Positions 24,823 to 35,151 of a DNA stretch of 64,000 nt are shown here, piece by piece. Numbering within the stretch: the first letter of the stretch is position 1; the number at the start of each line of letters is the position of its first letter. The position numbers were made by a program, and so were the translations under genes. The notes below the pieces were generated by a model. It made no database searches and was not told the origin of the DNA. It saw only the letters and a program-made list of their open reading frames with translations. The stretch is from Stenotrophomonas sp. Iso1 (GTDB taxonomy: Bacteria; Pseudomonadota; Gammaproteobacteria; Xanthomonadales; Xanthomonadaceae): positions 434,001 through 498,000 of the forward strand of contig NZ_JAODBT010000003.1 in assembly GCF_027497995.1 (NCBI RefSeq), given 5' to 3'.

Positions 24823-26324
24823 TTCTTCCTTCCAACATTCCGGTGATCGTTGGTGTCGGCGAATGGATCGACCGTCCCTCGGAGCCCAGCCATGGGCTGG
24901 AACCGATGGACCTGATGCTGCGCGCCGCACACGCCGCCGAAAATGACGCGCGTGCGGCGCTGTTGTCGCAGGTGGATTCGTTGGATGTGGTCAACATCAG
25001 CAGCTGGCCTTATCTTGATGCCCCTGGCCACCTTGCCCAGTGCCTGGACATTCGGCCCCGCCACACCACGTATGGCGAGGTTGGCGGGCAGAGTCCACTG
25101 GCGTTCCTGCAGGGTGCCGCACAACGCATCGCCAATGGGCAAAGCCAGGTCGCCCTGATCTGCGGTGCCGAGGCGCAGCACACCGTTACCCATGCGCTAC
25201 GGCAAGGCGTGGAACTGCCGTGGACGGCACCCAGCAGCGACGTACCGGTACGACTGCGCGGCGCCGATATCGTGCATCCACTGGCGGTACGTCTGGGCTG
25301 CAGTCAGCCGTTGTCGGTCTATCCGTTCTACGAAACCGCCAGCGCCGCGCACTGGCGGCAATCTCCTGCAGTGGCACAACGCGAATCCGGGGAACTGTGG
25401 AGCCGTTACTCACAGCATGCCGCCAGCAACGCCAACGCTTGGCTACCTGAGCCGCGCAGCGCGACCGACATCGTCACTGAATCCCCCGACAATCGGATGG
25501 TCGCCTGGCCGTATACCAAATTGATGGTGGCCAACCCCCAGATCAACCAAGGTGCCGCGGTGCTGCTGACTAACCTGGAACACGCACGCAGCATCGGCAT
25601 TCCGGAGCAGCAGTTGGTGTATCCGTGGGGCGGAGCGCAGGCACAGGAACCGCGCGACTTCCTGGCGCGCGACCACTATTGGGAAAGCCATGCACAGAAT
25701 GCGGTGCTGACGACCTGCGCCCAATTGGCCGGTGGCGCATTCGAGGCCATGGAGCTCTACAGCTGCTTCCCCTGCGTGCCAAAGATGGCGCGCCGCACCC
25801 TCGGCCTACCGGAAAAATTCGAGCCCACCGTCACCGGCGGCCTGACCTTCTTCGGCGCACCGCTGAGCAACTACATGACGCATGCGATCTGCGCGATGGT
25901 GCGACGCCTGCGGACTTCCCTGTCTGTCTCCCGTGGCCTGCTCTATGGCCAGGGGGAATTCGTCACCAAACATCAGGGGCTGGTGTTGGCACGACGCCCG
26001 TACCCAGGCCATCCCAAGCTGGCTTACAGCAACGTGCAGCAGATCGCCGACAGCCACCGCAGCGCCGTGCCCGGCATCGAGATCGAACCACTGGGCAACG
26101 CCCAGCTGGAAGCCTTCACCCTGCTCTACCAGCACAACGGTGATTTACAACATGGCGTGGCGATAGTGCGTACCCCGCACAACACGCGCACGCTGGCGCG
26201 TGTTTCGCCCGACGATAAATGGACCTTGCTGGCACTCACTGATCGCGATATTTCCCCGGTCGGTCGTACCGGTGTATTGCGACCCACGCAGCAGGGCTAC
26301 TCAGAGTGGAGTCTGGTGATATGA
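24819..26324 (+). CDS. Thiolase-superfamily acetyl-CoA acetyltransferase-like protein, TTG start
   Basis: A 501-residue thiolase-like protein (PVIVGVGEWIDRPSEPSHGLEPMDLMLRAA, GQSPLAFLQGAAQRI, ALICGAEA, and further on AAVLLTNLEHARSIG). The start is the TTG at 24819. It overlaps the preceding TGA as TTGA, and a perfect GGAGG lies 8 bases upstream, so a GTG further 5' is less likely. Members of this group often sit with acyl-CoA ligases and enoyl-CoA hydratases in degradation clusters. The typical thiolase active-site Cys and His were not clearly located, so catalytic competence is unproven. Confidence 0.8.
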   Translation: MILPSNIPVIVGVGEWIDRPSEPSHGLEPMDLMLRAAHAAENDARAALLSQVDSLDVVNISSWPYLDAPGHLAQCLDIRPRHTTYGEVGGQSPLAFLQGAAQRIANGQSQVALICGAEAQHTVTHALRQGVELPWTAPSSDVPVRLRGADIVHPLAVRLGCSQPLSVYPFYETASAAHWRQSPAVAQRESGELWSRYSQHAASNANAWLPEPRSATDIVTESPDNRMVAWPYTKLMVANPQINQGAAVLLTNLEHARSIGIPEQQLVYPWGGAQAQEPRDFLARDHYWESHAQNAVLTTCAQLAGGAFEAMELYSCFPCVPKMARRTLGLPEKFEPTVTGGLTFFGAPLSNYMTHAICAMVRRLRTSLSVSRGLLYGQGEFVTKHQGLVLARRPYPGHPKLAYSNVQQIADSHRSAVPGIEIEPLGNAQLEAFTLLYQHNGDLQHGVAIVRTPHNTRTLARVSPDDKWTLLALTDRDISPVGRTGVLRPTQQGYSEWSLVI

Positions 26325-27118
26325 GCAACGACCTCCGTCAACTCAGCGCAGGCGTGACTCTGCAATACGTTGCCGCGCACGTGGCCTGGGTAACGCTGAG
26401 TCGCCCCAAGGCACGCAATGCGGTCGACGACGATGTCGCGCTCGGGCTGGAGCAGGCCGTCGCCATCACCGAAACCGACGTCGATATCTGGTGCACCGTG
26501 CTCACTGGCGCCGGCGAGCAGGCGTTCTGTGCCGGCGCAGACCTGCGGATGATTGCCGAAGGCGAAGCGGCCAGCTTGAGCACCCCCAGCGGTGGCTTCG
26601 CCGGCTTCGTGAACCAGCCACGGCAGAAACCCTGGATTGCGGCAGTCAATGGCTATGCCTTGGCCGGTGGCACCGAAATCGCACTGGCCTGCGATCTGAT
26701 TGTGGCCGCCGAGCACGCTGCTTTCGGTTTGCCCGAAGTGCAACGCGGGCTGGTCGCCGCCGCCGGTGGTCTGTACCGCCTCACGCGCGCCATTCCGCGC
26801 GCACTGGCCATCGAGTTGATCCTCACTGGTGAGCACTTGTCGGCACAACGCGCGCAGCAGATCGGTCTGGTCAACCATGTTGTACCCATGGCTGAACTGC
26901 AGGCGCGTGCGCTCGCGCTGGCGCAGCGTATCTGCGCCAATGCCCCCATCGCGGTACGTGAAAGCCTGACTGTGGCCCGCGCCGCCTTCGATCACGATGA
27001 CCGGGCATTGCGGCAGATCAGTTCGCATGCAATGCGCACCGTCGCCAACAGCAACGACTTCAAGGAAGGCCCGCGCGCATTTCTGGAGAAACGCCCCCCA
27101 CGCTGGAGTGGTACATGA
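26321..27118 (+). CDS. Enoyl-CoA hydratase/isomerase family protein
   Basis: A 265-residue crotonase-fold enzyme. The oxyanion-hole segment is GAGEQAFCAGADLRMI, and the two catalytic glutamate positions are in YALAGGTEIALACD and FGLPEVQRGLVAAAGG. It would hydrate a 2-enoyl-CoA or catalyse a related reaction. The ATG at 26321 overlaps the upstream stop as ATGA. With the synthetase and thiolase-like genes it forms a three-gene coupled operon for activation and breakdown of an unidentified acid. Confidence 0.9.
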   Translation: MSNDLRQLSAGVTLQYVAAHVAWVTLSRPKARNAVDDDVALGLEQAVAITETDVDIWCTVLTGAGEQAFCAGADLRMIAEGEAASLSTPSGGFAGFVNQPRQKPWIAAVNGYALAGGTEIALACDLIVAAEHAAFGLPEVQRGLVAAAGGLYRLTRAIPRALAIELILTGEHLSAQRAQQIGLVNHVVPMAELQARALALAQRICANAPIAVRESLTVARAAFDHDDRALRQISSHAMRTVANSNDFKEGPRAFLEKRPPRWSGT

Positions 27119-27134
27119 CTTCCCGCGCACGTTG

Positions 27135-27268
27135 AGCGCAGTGCATCCGGGGCACCGTTCCCTGCCGTCTCATCAGTGTGGCCCCTGCGCAATGGCCTCC
27201 CCCCCGCCGCGCAGCTGGCCCCAGAGACGTCCAGGCCCCCCCGGCGGTGTCCCCGGGTGCACTGCGCT
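27135..27268. repeat. Long near-perfect inverted repeat between convergent genes
   Basis: AGCGCAGTGCATCCGGGGC at 27135 recurs as reverse complement at 27245-27268 with one substitution and one extra base. The arms are about 23 bp long and 87 bases apart. It lies between the 3' ends of the hydratase gene and the convergent flavin oxidoreductase gene. Confidence 0.7.
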
Positions 27269-27287
27269 GAGCGTGACGCGCAACCAA

Positions 27288-28322
27288 TCACCAGCGTCGG
27301 TGTGCTGCCAATGGCGCCGGGTGCGAAGGAAACAAGGGCAATACGTCTTCGGCCAGTTCCTGCAAAACCTCTGCAGCTGGCCGCTGTGAAAACTGGATAC
27401 CGAGTGCAGCGTGGTTGACCCCTGCGCGCTGCCAGGCCTCCAGCAGTTCAATCAATCCCTTGCGCCCGGTACGCAACTGGTAGCCGCCTTGCAACGCCAC
27501 ACGCGGATGATCCGCATCGTCCACCAGCTCCAACCATTCATTGGTCATGTGTGGGCGAAAGCCGCCGTCTGGGATCAAGCGACGCCACGCACCAATCTTG
27601 TCGGCCAACCGCAACGGCCCCGCACGATCATGCGTACTGTCCGGGTAAGTCAGCCAACCATCGGCATGCTGCGCCACCCACGCCAGCGATTGACGCGCAC
27701 CACCGGTCACCATCAATGGGATGCGTGTGTTCACCGGCGACGGAAGTAGCTGGATGCCCTGTTCGGCTAACGGGTGCGACATCAGGCTGTTCCCCGGTTG
27801 CAACCACTGTCGGAACCCATGCACGGTCTCGGCGAAGCGCTCTCCGCGCGATGCATGCTCCAATCCGTAGGCTGGGAACTCGACCGGACGGTCGCCCGAA
27901 GCAATGCCCATCACCAGCCGCCCACCGGACAACTGGTCGATGGACGCCGCCATTTTGGCCAGTTCAATGGGGTGTCGCAGCGGGAACACCACACTGCCGG
28001 TCGCCAATGCCACCTGCCGCGTGCGTGCCGCAAGAAATGCCAGATAAGTAAACGGATCAAACACCTGCCCCGCATCACCAAACATCGGATCGAACAGTGG
28101 CACGTCACGTACCCACACCGCAGCGAAGCCTTGCTGATCGATGTATTCCACCAAGGCCGACTGGCCTTCCAGCACGCGCATGTCACCGCTGTAGAACCGC
28201 AGCGGCAGGAAGATGCCCAAGCTGAGCTTGTCTGGCCGGAACATGCGTTGATAACCAGGATGCTGAGCGAAGGCCGGCGCAGAGGCGCCTGCAATCGAGG
28301 CTTGCGGATCATTCATCAACAT
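27288..28322 (-). CDS. LLM-class flavin-dependent oxidoreductase
   Basis: A 344-residue luciferase-like monooxygenase-fold protein (LSLGIFLPLRFY, AAVWVRDVPLFDP, RTRQVALATGSVVFPLRHPIELAK, DQLSGGRLVMGIASGDRP, PLMVTGGARQSLAWVAQHADGW). It uses FMN or F420-type cofactor with a hydride donor; the substrate is unknown. The glutathione S-transferase gene ends 3 bp before its start on the same strand, so the two form a small operon. A second ATG two codons in is possible. Confidence 0.88.
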   Translation of the reverse strand: MLMNDPQASIAGASAPAFAQHPGYQRMFRPDKLSLGIFLPLRFYSGDMRVLEGQSALVEYIDQQGFAAVWVRDVPLFDPMFGDAGQVFDPFTYLAFLAARTRQVALATGSVVFPLRHPIELAKMAASIDQLSGGRLVMGIASGDRPVEFPAYGLEHASRGERFAETVHGFRQWLQPGNSLMSHPLAEQGIQLLPSPVNTRIPLMVTGGARQSLAWVAQHADGWLTYPDSTHDRAGPLRLADKIGAWRRLIPDGGFRPHMTNEWLELVDDADHPRVALQGGYQLRTGRKGLIELLEAWQRAGVNHAALGIQFSQRPAAEVLQELAEDVLPLFPSHPAPLAAHRRW

Positions 28323-28325
28323 CCC

Positions 28326-28961
28326 TCAAGGCCCCGTCGCAATTTCAGGAATTGCGATACCCCGCTGTACCGCAGGCCGCTGCGCCACGCGCTGGTACCA
28401 CGCACACAGATGGCGGTGATGGTCGAATGACATGCCAATCACGTCGGCGATATGCAGCCAGCCGAAGTTGGCAATATCGGCGATGGTGTATTGATCCGCG
28501 GCGAGCCAGTCACGTCCGACCAGGCGTTGATCCAGCGTCGCCAATGCGGCGTCGCTCAGTTGTTGATAGCGCGCTATCGCTGGCAGGTAACGCTCTTGGT
28601 CGAAATGTTCGAAATGCACCCGCTGCCCCAACACCGGGCCGACGCTGGCAGCGTGGAAAATCAGCCATGCCATCGTTTCCCAGCGCCCAGCATGGTCCTG
28701 CGGAATCAACCGACCGTGGGTTTCTGCCAGATACAACAAAATGGCGGCGGACTCGAACAAAGTCACGTCGCGCGCCTGATCCACCAACACCGGAATCCGT
28801 CCATGCGGATGCAACCGCAGGAACTCCGCGGCACGGTGTTCGCCCTGCTCGATACGCACATGATGCAATTGGTAATCCAGCGCCAGTTCTTCCAGCGCGA
28901 TGGTGGCTTTGTAACCGTTGGGCGAGCTGTCGGTGTACAGATGCAGCGAAGACGATGGCAT
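28326..28961 (-). CDS. Glutathione S-transferase family protein
   Basis: A 211-residue GST. The N-terminal thioredoxin-like domain has SSPNGYKATIALEELALDY and the cis-Pro loop HGRIPVLVD followed by LFESAAILLYLAE (glutathione gamma-glutamyl contact). The C-terminal helical domain contains the N-capping motif YTIADIANFGW. It probably conjugates or reduces an electrophilic compound in the cytoplasm. It is upstream of and nearly abuts the flavin oxidoreductase gene. Confidence 0.92.
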   Translation of the reverse strand: MPSSSLHLYTDSSPNGYKATIALEELALDYQLHHVRIEQGEHRAAEFLRLHPHGRIPVLVDQARDVTLFESAAILLYLAETHGRLIPQDHAGRWETMAWLIFHAASVGPVLGQRVHFEHFDQERYLPAIARYQQLSDAALATLDQRLVGRDWLAADQYTIADIANFGWLHIADVIGMSFDHHRHLCAWYQRVAQRPAVQRGIAIPEIATGP

Positions 28962-29326
28962 GAAGACTCCAGTTGCGGATTTCGGGATGACGTCCCCCTG
29001 CCCGCCAGCAACAAGCAGGAGCGTTCAGGGGGAGAAGTGAAGCAGGCGGTGGGCACGCCGCTGCGGGAACCAGCTCAGTCTAGGCAGTCGCCGACAGCGC
29101 GTGAAACGATTCTTCCTGTGTGATTCGTTTAGCGCCGCTCAACTTCCGACGTCGCCTTTTGCACAGCAAGTCGCAACGAAGCGTCGTCCTTCTCAAACAC
29201 TGCAGGCCACCGTTGGGGACGAGTTGGATACACTCGCCGCTATTCTGGCAACACTGGCGAAGGGCCATCATCCGCCATGTGCATGCGACGCCTTCTTTCG
29301 AAACGACTACTGCAGGAAATCTGATC
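28962..29326. other. Divergent promoter region, no gene seen
   Basis: These 365 bp separate the GST-oxidoreductase operon (minus) from a LysR gene (plus), the usual position for a LysR-controlled divergent promoter. I saw no clear T-N11-A dyad strong enough to report. Confidence 0.5.
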
Positions 29327-30223
29327 ATGGGCGCGGTTCTTCCCCTGTTGGCACTGCGCGCATTCGTAGAAACCGCACGCCATGGCACGCTCAAGGCCGC
29401 TGCTGATGCGATGGGCGTGACTTCCGGCGCGATCAGTCAGCAACTGAAGCTGTTGCAGGAGCGCACGGGCGTTGTCTTGTTCGAGCGCACACGACAAGGC
29501 GTGATGCTCAGTGCCGCCGGTACGCGGATCTACCCGGAGTTGAAGCAGGCATTCGATCAGATCGAGAGCAGCCTGCGCACGCTCGAACGCCTGAAAGGCA
29601 GGCAGACACTGCGCATCAGTGCCGCACCGAGCTTTGCAGCGACGTGGTTGGCACCCCGCCTGCCAGGTTTCAGCGCACAACATCCGCAGATCGACGTGCA
29701 TTTGGACGCCACCACGCAGAGAGTGGACCTGCGCCGTGACGGCGTGGACATCGCCATTCGACATGGGCTGGGGCGCTACCCCGGCGTTCGGGCTGACCAC
29801 CTGTTCGCCCCCGTCTTGTTGCCGGTTGCCAGCCCTGCTTTGTTGGCAACCGCAGCGACCATCAACACCGCCGAGGATTGCCTGCAGTTGCCGCTGTTGC
29901 AGGATGCCGATCGCAACGATTGGCGGCTGTGGTTCCAATCCATGGATATCGCTGCCGACCCCCGCATGGAGCGCGGCCCCGCATTCGATGATGACCTGCT
30001 GTTGATCCGTGCCGCCGAAGCCAGCCAGGGCATCGCACTGGTACGCGACATTCACGCCGCCAGCGAAATCGCCGCCGGCCGCCTTGCGGTTGCCATCAAT
30101 CTTCCCTGGCCGCAGACCTTCGCCTACTACGCGCTCAGCCTGCCGGCGGAAGAACAGCTTCAGCCATGTATACCGCTGTTTTTGAGTTGGTTGCGCGAAC
30201 AACTGGCTTTGCCGGTGGCCTGA
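29327..30223 (+). CDS. LysR-family transcriptional regulator, GcvA-like
   Basis: A 298-residue LysR protein (ALRAFVETARHGTLKAAADAMGVTSGAISQQLKLLQERTGVVLFERT). The effector domain carries the GcvA-type IAIRHGLGRYPG and ADHLFAPVLLPVASPALL. The ATG at 29327 has AGGAA nine to ten bases upstream; longer upstream frames lack similarity. It is divergent from the GST-oxidoreductase pair and likely regulates it. Confidence 0.92.
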   Translation: MGAVLPLLALRAFVETARHGTLKAAADAMGVTSGAISQQLKLLQERTGVVLFERTRQGVMLSAAGTRIYPELKQAFDQIESSLRTLERLKGRQTLRISAAPSFAATWLAPRLPGFSAQHPQIDVHLDATTQRVDLRRDGVDIAIRHGLGRYPGVRADHLFAPVLLPVASPALLATAATINTAEDCLQLPLLQDADRNDWRLWFQSMDIAADPRMERGPAFDDDLLLIRAAEASQGIALVRDIHAASEIAAGRLAVAINLPWPQTFAYYALSLPAEEQLQPCIPLFLSWLREQLALPVA

Positions 30224-30257
30224 GCGCAGGCGTATCGCATCAACATCGCTGCAAAAC

Positions 30258-30287
30258 AAAACCCCGCCTTTCGACGGGGTTTTGTGT
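30258..30287. terminator. Bidirectional intrinsic terminator
   Basis: AAAACCCCG / CGGGGTTTT pair around CCTTTCGA, with A-rich and T-rich flanks on the two sides. It serves both the LysR gene and the convergent groEL gene. Confidence 0.9.
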
Positions 30288-30318
30288 AACGCAAAGCAGC
30301 GGTGAAGCTGCGGCGGAC

Positions 30319-32013
<1,695 letters not shown>

Positions 32014-32116
32014 TCAACAGCGGGGCGGTTCCGGACGGTGGGTGGAGAGATGGCGGCGGCTCAGCCGCTGCGACCATTCCCTGTTCCCCGGTACCGGTCC
32101 CCGCTGTCAGAGGCCA

Positions 32117-32404
32117 TCAGCCGATGATGGCGAGGACGTCGTCTTCGCGCAGCACTTTGTACTCAACGCCTTCGGCCTTGTAGGACGAGCCGGCGTACTG
32201 GCCGTAGATGACCTTGTCACCAACCTTCAGCGACGGCGCGCGCACCGAACCATTGTCCAGCGGCTTGCCCGGGCCCACGGCCACGACTTCGCCCTTGGTC
32301 GACTTTTCTTTGGCCGAATCCGGGATCAGGATGCCGCCGGCGGAGATTTCGTCGGCTTCGATCGGCTTGACTACAACGCGGTCGTGAAGCGGCTTGATGC
32401 TCAT
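32117..32404 (-). CDS. groS: Co-chaperonin GroES, 10 kDa
   Basis: A 95-residue co-chaperonin ([20 protein letters not shown], mobile loop [47 protein letters not shown]). It forms the heptameric lid of GroEL. It is the first gene of the operon, about 110 bases downstream of a consensus sigma-32 promoter. Confidence 0.99.
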   Translation of the reverse strand: MSIKPLHDRVVVKPIEADEISAGGILIPDSAKEKSTKGEVVAVGPGKPLDNGSVRAPSLKVGDKVIYGQYAGSSYKAEGVEYKVLREDDVLAIIG

Positions 32405-32484
32405 GAAGGACCTCTTAAGTATTTGATTGGTCTGTAGTTCCGGCAGTTTCCCCCAGCCAGGCAGAAGCTGAAGGTACCGCGCTT

Positions 32485-32505
32485 AAAAACGCCCGTCGAA
32501 CGGGC
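32485..32505 (-). other. 5'-end hairpin with U-tract in the groESL leader
   Basis: On the minus strand GCCCG / CGGGC close on TTCGA and GTTTTT follows. From the sigma-32 promoter the transcript should begin about 3 bases before this hairpin, so it would cap the 5' end of the mRNA. It resembles a short intrinsic terminator but may instead stabilise the message. Confidence 0.65.
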
Positions 32506-32514
32506 TTGAAAATG

Positions 32515-32542
32515 AAATGGGGCCCACACGGGTGCTTTCAAG
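32515..32542 (-). promoter_or_regulatory. Sigma-32 heat-shock promoter of groESL
   Basis: On the minus strand CTTGAAA (32542-32536) and CCCCATTT (32522-32515) are separated by 13 bases, matching the sigma-32 consensus closely. No CIRCE dyad was found, so heat control is by sigma-32 rather than HrcA. Confidence 0.88.
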
Positions 32543-32550
32543 GGCCCAGC

Positions 32551-32800
32551 GAAAAAAGCTTCCCCGGTGGTCCCGGCAGAACGGAGCCGTGCTCCGCTGA
32601 GGACTTTCTCGGGAAGGCTCCTGCCAAGCGTGCCTCGGCACTACATGCCCCCGGACGAACCTGGCTCCCCGGACGACAGGCAAAGCGAGCGGGAAAAGTG
32701 CCTTCCCGCCGTCCTCGCTAGAGCGGAACCATGCTCCGCTGGGGCTCTACTGGGAAGCCCCCTTCCGAGCATGGCTTGGCATTGGATGCCTTTCGTATGA
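32551..32800. repeat. Tandem diverged GTAG/REP-type palindromic units
   Basis: A unit starting near 32570 (GTCCCGGCAGAACGGAGCC, then TGCTCCGCTGAGG) recurs near 32711 (GTCCTCGCTAGAGCGGAACC, then TGCTCCGCTGGGG), a 141-base period. On the minus strand each unit holds a GTAG head (GTAGTGCCGAG pairing with CTTGGCA; GTAGAGCCCC) and a GGAGCACGGCTCC hairpin. This resembles the GTAG palindromes of Stenotrophomonas. Confidence 0.7.
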
Positions 32801-32820
32801 TTCGGGCTCGGCAACACGGG

Positions 32821-32861
32821 AAAAAAAATGGCGTACCCGGTGGGACAGCCGGACACGCCAT
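32821..32861 (-). terminator. Intrinsic terminator of the minor-pilin operon
   Basis: On the minus strand ATGGCGT and ACGCCAT pair around an 18- to 20-base GC-rich region and are followed by eight T. It ends the five-gene pilin operon. Confidence 0.85.
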
Positions 32862-32911
32862 GCAGAGAGAGCCGCCCGGACCGCAGGCTGAAATGCTGTT
32901 TTTATAGATCT

Positions 32912-35131
32912 CTAGAGATAACGCGACCACAGCACCGACGCGTTCGCCGGGGCCGAGGGGATACCGCTGCTGCCGCCACCACAGACCGGCAGCAGATTCA
33001 GGCCGCTGCCATTGGGTACTTCCAGCGAGATGCCACCGGCCGTAATGGTGGTGTCTGCTCGTTGATTGCTGCCCACGGTGAGGCTGCCGTGGATGGTGAC
33101 GATCGCGCCACTGGTCGCCAGCTGCTTGCCGAGCAACACGCTGCCACGGATGGTCCAGCCAGCCATTGCTGCGCCTTCCTCGGCGATGACCGCGGTGTTG
33201 CCGATCGGCAGGCCGGAATACGTGGTGGTCTTGCCCTGGCCGTCGGTGCCTTCCCAGGTCACGAACTCAGAACGGCTGGCGCACAGGTTGGAGGGATAGA
33301 ACGCACCACCACAGACCTTGTTCGCTCCGGCAAAATTCGGCGCGACCAGATCGCGGTGGCCGGAACTGTCCAACGCCACGTCGCCGCCCTTGTTCACGAT
33401 GGTATTGAGCAGGTCCATCGTAGTGCCCCTGACGGTCACCGCCGCGTCAAACCAGAGCACGCCCGCCGGCATCTTGCGCACACCCTCCAAGAGCCAATTG
33501 CCGTTGCCCTGACGGATGCCCAGACAACCCTTGTCATTGCCGTTGGTGCAGGTCATCAGCTCCTGCAGCACGCCCAGCTGGCTGGCTGAAGGACTTTTCA
33601 ACGGGTACACGCCGTCGATGGACGAACCATCGGCGCGCTTGACATGCTGGATGGTCAGTTGCGGCAGGCCATTGACTGACTCGAACACATAGTTGGCCAT
33701 GCCTTTGTAGTTTTCCGCGTCCACCGACTTGACCCGCGCATCACACCACGGAATGCCGGGCAGACCCGGACTGGTGCCAGCCTGCGCGCTCAGCACATTG
33801 GCCATTGGCATGTTGAGGCTGCCTGCTAGACGGCCGCTGCCGGTCACTCGGACATCTCTGGCGGTCATGTTGCCGCCGCCAAGCAGGTTGCCGATGGTCC
33901 CGGACACCATGTCGATGTCACCGCCAGCCCACAACGTGCTGTAACTACCGTTCCAACCCAGCACCGACACCTTCTGGCCCCACAGCTGGCCAACGCTCAA
34001 CGTATGCAGGCCGGCGTTGCCGCCAGCAACCGACACCGAGGTGAAGAGCAACTCGTCTGGCAACACTGCGTCGTCCGGGCCCTTGTCCTTGTCGTCACGC
34101 AGACGCGCGGAAGCAGCGGTGCCGGTCACAACACCATTGCCGGGATCAATGTCCACCGAGCTCAGATCCAGCAGGAACCGGCTCTGGTCGCTCAAGGTGA
34201 TGACCAGACGGCCGGTGTTGAACGGCACCACATTGCCCTTGGTCCACGGGATACCGCCGGTGACGGTTGCAGCGACCAGTTTGCCGCCCACCTCCGCCGT
34301 GCCGATGGCGCGGCCGCCGCTGTACACCACGGCAGTGTAGGCACCGGCCTTGATCGCGACGTAGTTGCCGCCACTGACGCCATTGCCGACGGAGACATTT
34401 TTGCCCCACAGCGTGGTGCCGCTGGGGTTGCCCATGCTGTTGATGGTGATGTTGCCCTCGGAGTGGAGATGTCCGTTGTTGGTGATGCCGCCGCCACTGA
34501 GCGACACATTGCCCTTCACGCAACCGGAGATCCGTGCGGAGGAACCGCCACCGATGGTCAGGTCGCCTGCCACCACCACGTTTTCGTAGTCAACCGGGTT
34601 GACCACTTCCAACGAACCACCGCTGTAGTTCAGGTTGCCGTTGAACACCATCGGCGCGCTGGGCAGCGAATGACAGACCTCCGGCGTTCCTGGTGTGCCA
34701 CTGCCGGGCGCAACGTCGTAGACCACTTCGACCGTCGCGGTGGTCAGCGCCGATCCCACACCGGCCTCACCAGTGACACGCGCAGTTACCTGATACAAGC
34801 CGCTGCCGGCGGCCTCCACCGAAGTCACCACCGCCGAGCGAACTCCCAATGTGCCCAAGCCCGCTACCGGCTTGGCGTCGTTTCCTACCCAGCCGGGCCA
34901 CACGGTTTTTTCAACCTGCAGCAGGTACAAGCGCAGTGCTTCCACACCGCGCCATGCCGCCGCCTGCGCCGCCGTGGCGGAATGCGTGGTCAGCTGCTGT
35001 GATTGAGTGCCGCGCAAGGAGTAGATCGTTGCGGCGACAGTGACCGATACCGCCAAGCCCACCATCAGCACGATCAGGATGGTGGTGATGCCACGCTGTT
35101 TTTGTGGCGAAGAAAAGCGACTTCTATCCAT
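32912..35131 (-). CDS. PilX-like minor pilin with large repetitive passenger domain
   Basis: A 739-residue protein. It opens with a prepilin-type leader and helix (QRGITTILIVLMVGLAVSVTVAATIY) and a PilX-like continuation. The remainder is a long Gly/Asn/Ser-rich region with solenoid-like repeats (GNLNYSGGSLEV, GDLTIGGGSS, GNVSLSGGGITNN, GNITINSMGN, GKNVSVGNG). Residue 5 after the cleavage glycine is Leu, not the usual Glu, as in PilX/GspK-type tip subunits. The ATG at 35131 has GGGAG upstream; the ATG at 35152 overlaps the previous stop as TGATG and is also possible. It is the last operon gene and probably a pilus tip or adhesin-like component; function is inferred. Confidence 0.7.
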   Translation of the reverse strand: MDRSRFSSPQKQRGITTILIVLMVGLAVSVTVAATIYSLRGTQSQQLTTHSATAAQAAAWRGVEALRLYLLQVEKTVWPGWVGNDAKPVAGLGTLGVRSAVVTSVEAAGSGLYQVTARVTGEAGVGSALTTATVEVVYDVAPGSGTPGTPEVCHSLPSAPMVFNGNLNYSGGSLEVVNPVDYENVVVAGDLTIGGGSSARISGCVKGNVSLSGGGITNNGHLHSEGNITINSMGNPSGTTLWGKNVSVGNGVSGGNYVAIKAGAYTAVVYSGGRAIGTAEVGGKLVAATVTGGIPWTKGNVVPFNTGRLVITLSDQSRFLLDLSSVDIDPGNGVVTGTAASARLRDDKDKGPDDAVLPDELLFTSVSVAGGNAGLHTLSVGQLWGQKVSVLGWNGSYSTLWAGGDIDMVSGTIGNLLGGGNMTARDVRVTGSGRLAGSLNMPMANVLSAQAGTSPGLPGIPWCDARVKSVDAENYKGMANYVFESVNGLPQLTIQHVKRADGSSIDGVYPLKSPSASQLGVLQELMTCTNGNDKGCLGIRQGNGNWLLEGVRKMPAGVLWFDAAVTVRGTTMDLLNTIVNKGGDVALDSSGHRDLVAPNFAGANKVCGGAFYPSNLCASRSEFVTWEGTDGQGKTTTYSGLPIGNTAVIAEEGAAMAGWTIRGSVLLGKQLATSGAIVTIHGSLTVGSNQRADTTITAGGISLEVPNGSGLNLLPVCGGGSSGIPSAPANASVLWSRYL

Positions 35132-35151
35132 GCGTGTGCGCTCCCGTTCCA

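Noticed and set aside
32405..32540. CIRCE element (HrcA operator) upstream of groES
   Set aside because: No TTAGCACTC-N9-GAGTGCTAA dyad is present; the sigma-32 promoter explains heat control.
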